Positions 63,701-64,000 of a stretch of 64,000 bases of DNA are shown one piece after another. Made by a program: the position numbers and the translations under genes. This stretch comes from Monoplex corrugatus (taxonomy: Eukaryota; Mollusca; Gastropoda; Littorinimorpha; Ranellidae): the NCBI GenBank assembly GCA_030674185.1, contig JAPXFY010000023.1, forward strand, positions 16,265,686-16,329,685. The letters run 5' to 3'. Position 1 is the first letter of the stretch; each line of letters starts with the position of its first letter. The notes beneath the pieces were generated by a model. The model was not told where the DNA came from. It ran no database searches and saw only the letters and a list, made by a program, of their open reading frames with translations.

Positions 63701-64000
63701 TTGCATCGCATGTTTCATTTTTAACATAAATTCACAAAACTGCACCAACAGTCCCTCTGTTATCAATGTTTTCTCTATACTATAATGGTTCTGATTCCCA
63801 AATCCTTCAATCACAAGTTTACTGAAGGCTGAACTGTGGTAATGTTGAGTCATACTACGGTTTAAATTGTGTCAACATTAACACAGCAGAGTCCGACTAC
63901 AACAAAATTTAAGGGAGACAGAGCTATGTGTTCATTACTGCAGTAATTCACAGTGATTACAAATACAAGAAAGAAAAGTCAGTAACTTCACACAGCGGTG

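Overview
The window is animal nuclear DNA, most likely from a mollusc and probably a gastropod. That is inferred from a large intron-rich gene, heavy CA/GT and GA microsatellite content, several decayed LINE families and a SINE core of the gastropod type. No species is claimed. I see no bacterial operons, CRISPR arrays or rRNA genes.

One host protein-coding gene is recognisable. It is STT3B, the catalytic subunit of oligosaccharyltransferase, on the minus strand. Fifteen exons run from 53021 down to the stop codon at 13763-13765. Splice sites and phases fit the family throughout. The N-terminal exon or exons (about 100 residues, including the FDPW region) were not found and probably lie beyond 64000. 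Exons 5, 6 and 9 carry five apparent single-base indels in otherwise well conserved sequence. These look more like uncorrected read errors than decay.

Almost everything else is repeats. (1) 1-1863 is a nest: two RTE-type LINE 3' ends tail to tail, one split by a CR1-like LINE, which in turn is split by a pogo-like element flanked by TA. (2) Twelve copies of an approximately 190-bp nested palindrome with TTAA / CCCTTTGACTCC ends are scattered over the window and look like a piggyBac-type MITE family. (3) Three copies of an approximately 600-bp inverted-repeat element carry 4-bp target duplications; one sits inside a tandem array that preserves the empty-site sequence. (4) Other RTE- and CR1-like LINE remnants are at 13.9, 16.1-16.6, 17.4, 22.8, 28.3, 30.6, 38.9, 43.4-44.8 and 46.4-47.3 kb. 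(5) Minisatellites are at 3.9-5.0, 9.5-9.8, 11.5-12.1, 23.0-23.9, 25.7-26.5, 26.5-26.8 and 34.4-35.5 kb. (6) Very long dinucleotide tracts include about 640 bp of mostly GT in STT3B intron 4.

1-13762 lies downstream of STT3B (its 3' UTR plus intergenic repeats), 13763-53021 is the gene body, and 53022-64000 is upstream intron or flank with no recognisable exon. There is no second gene and no evidence of a gene cluster or novel enzymatic system. The most noteworthy material is the set of small non-autonomous transposon families and the insertion histories they record.
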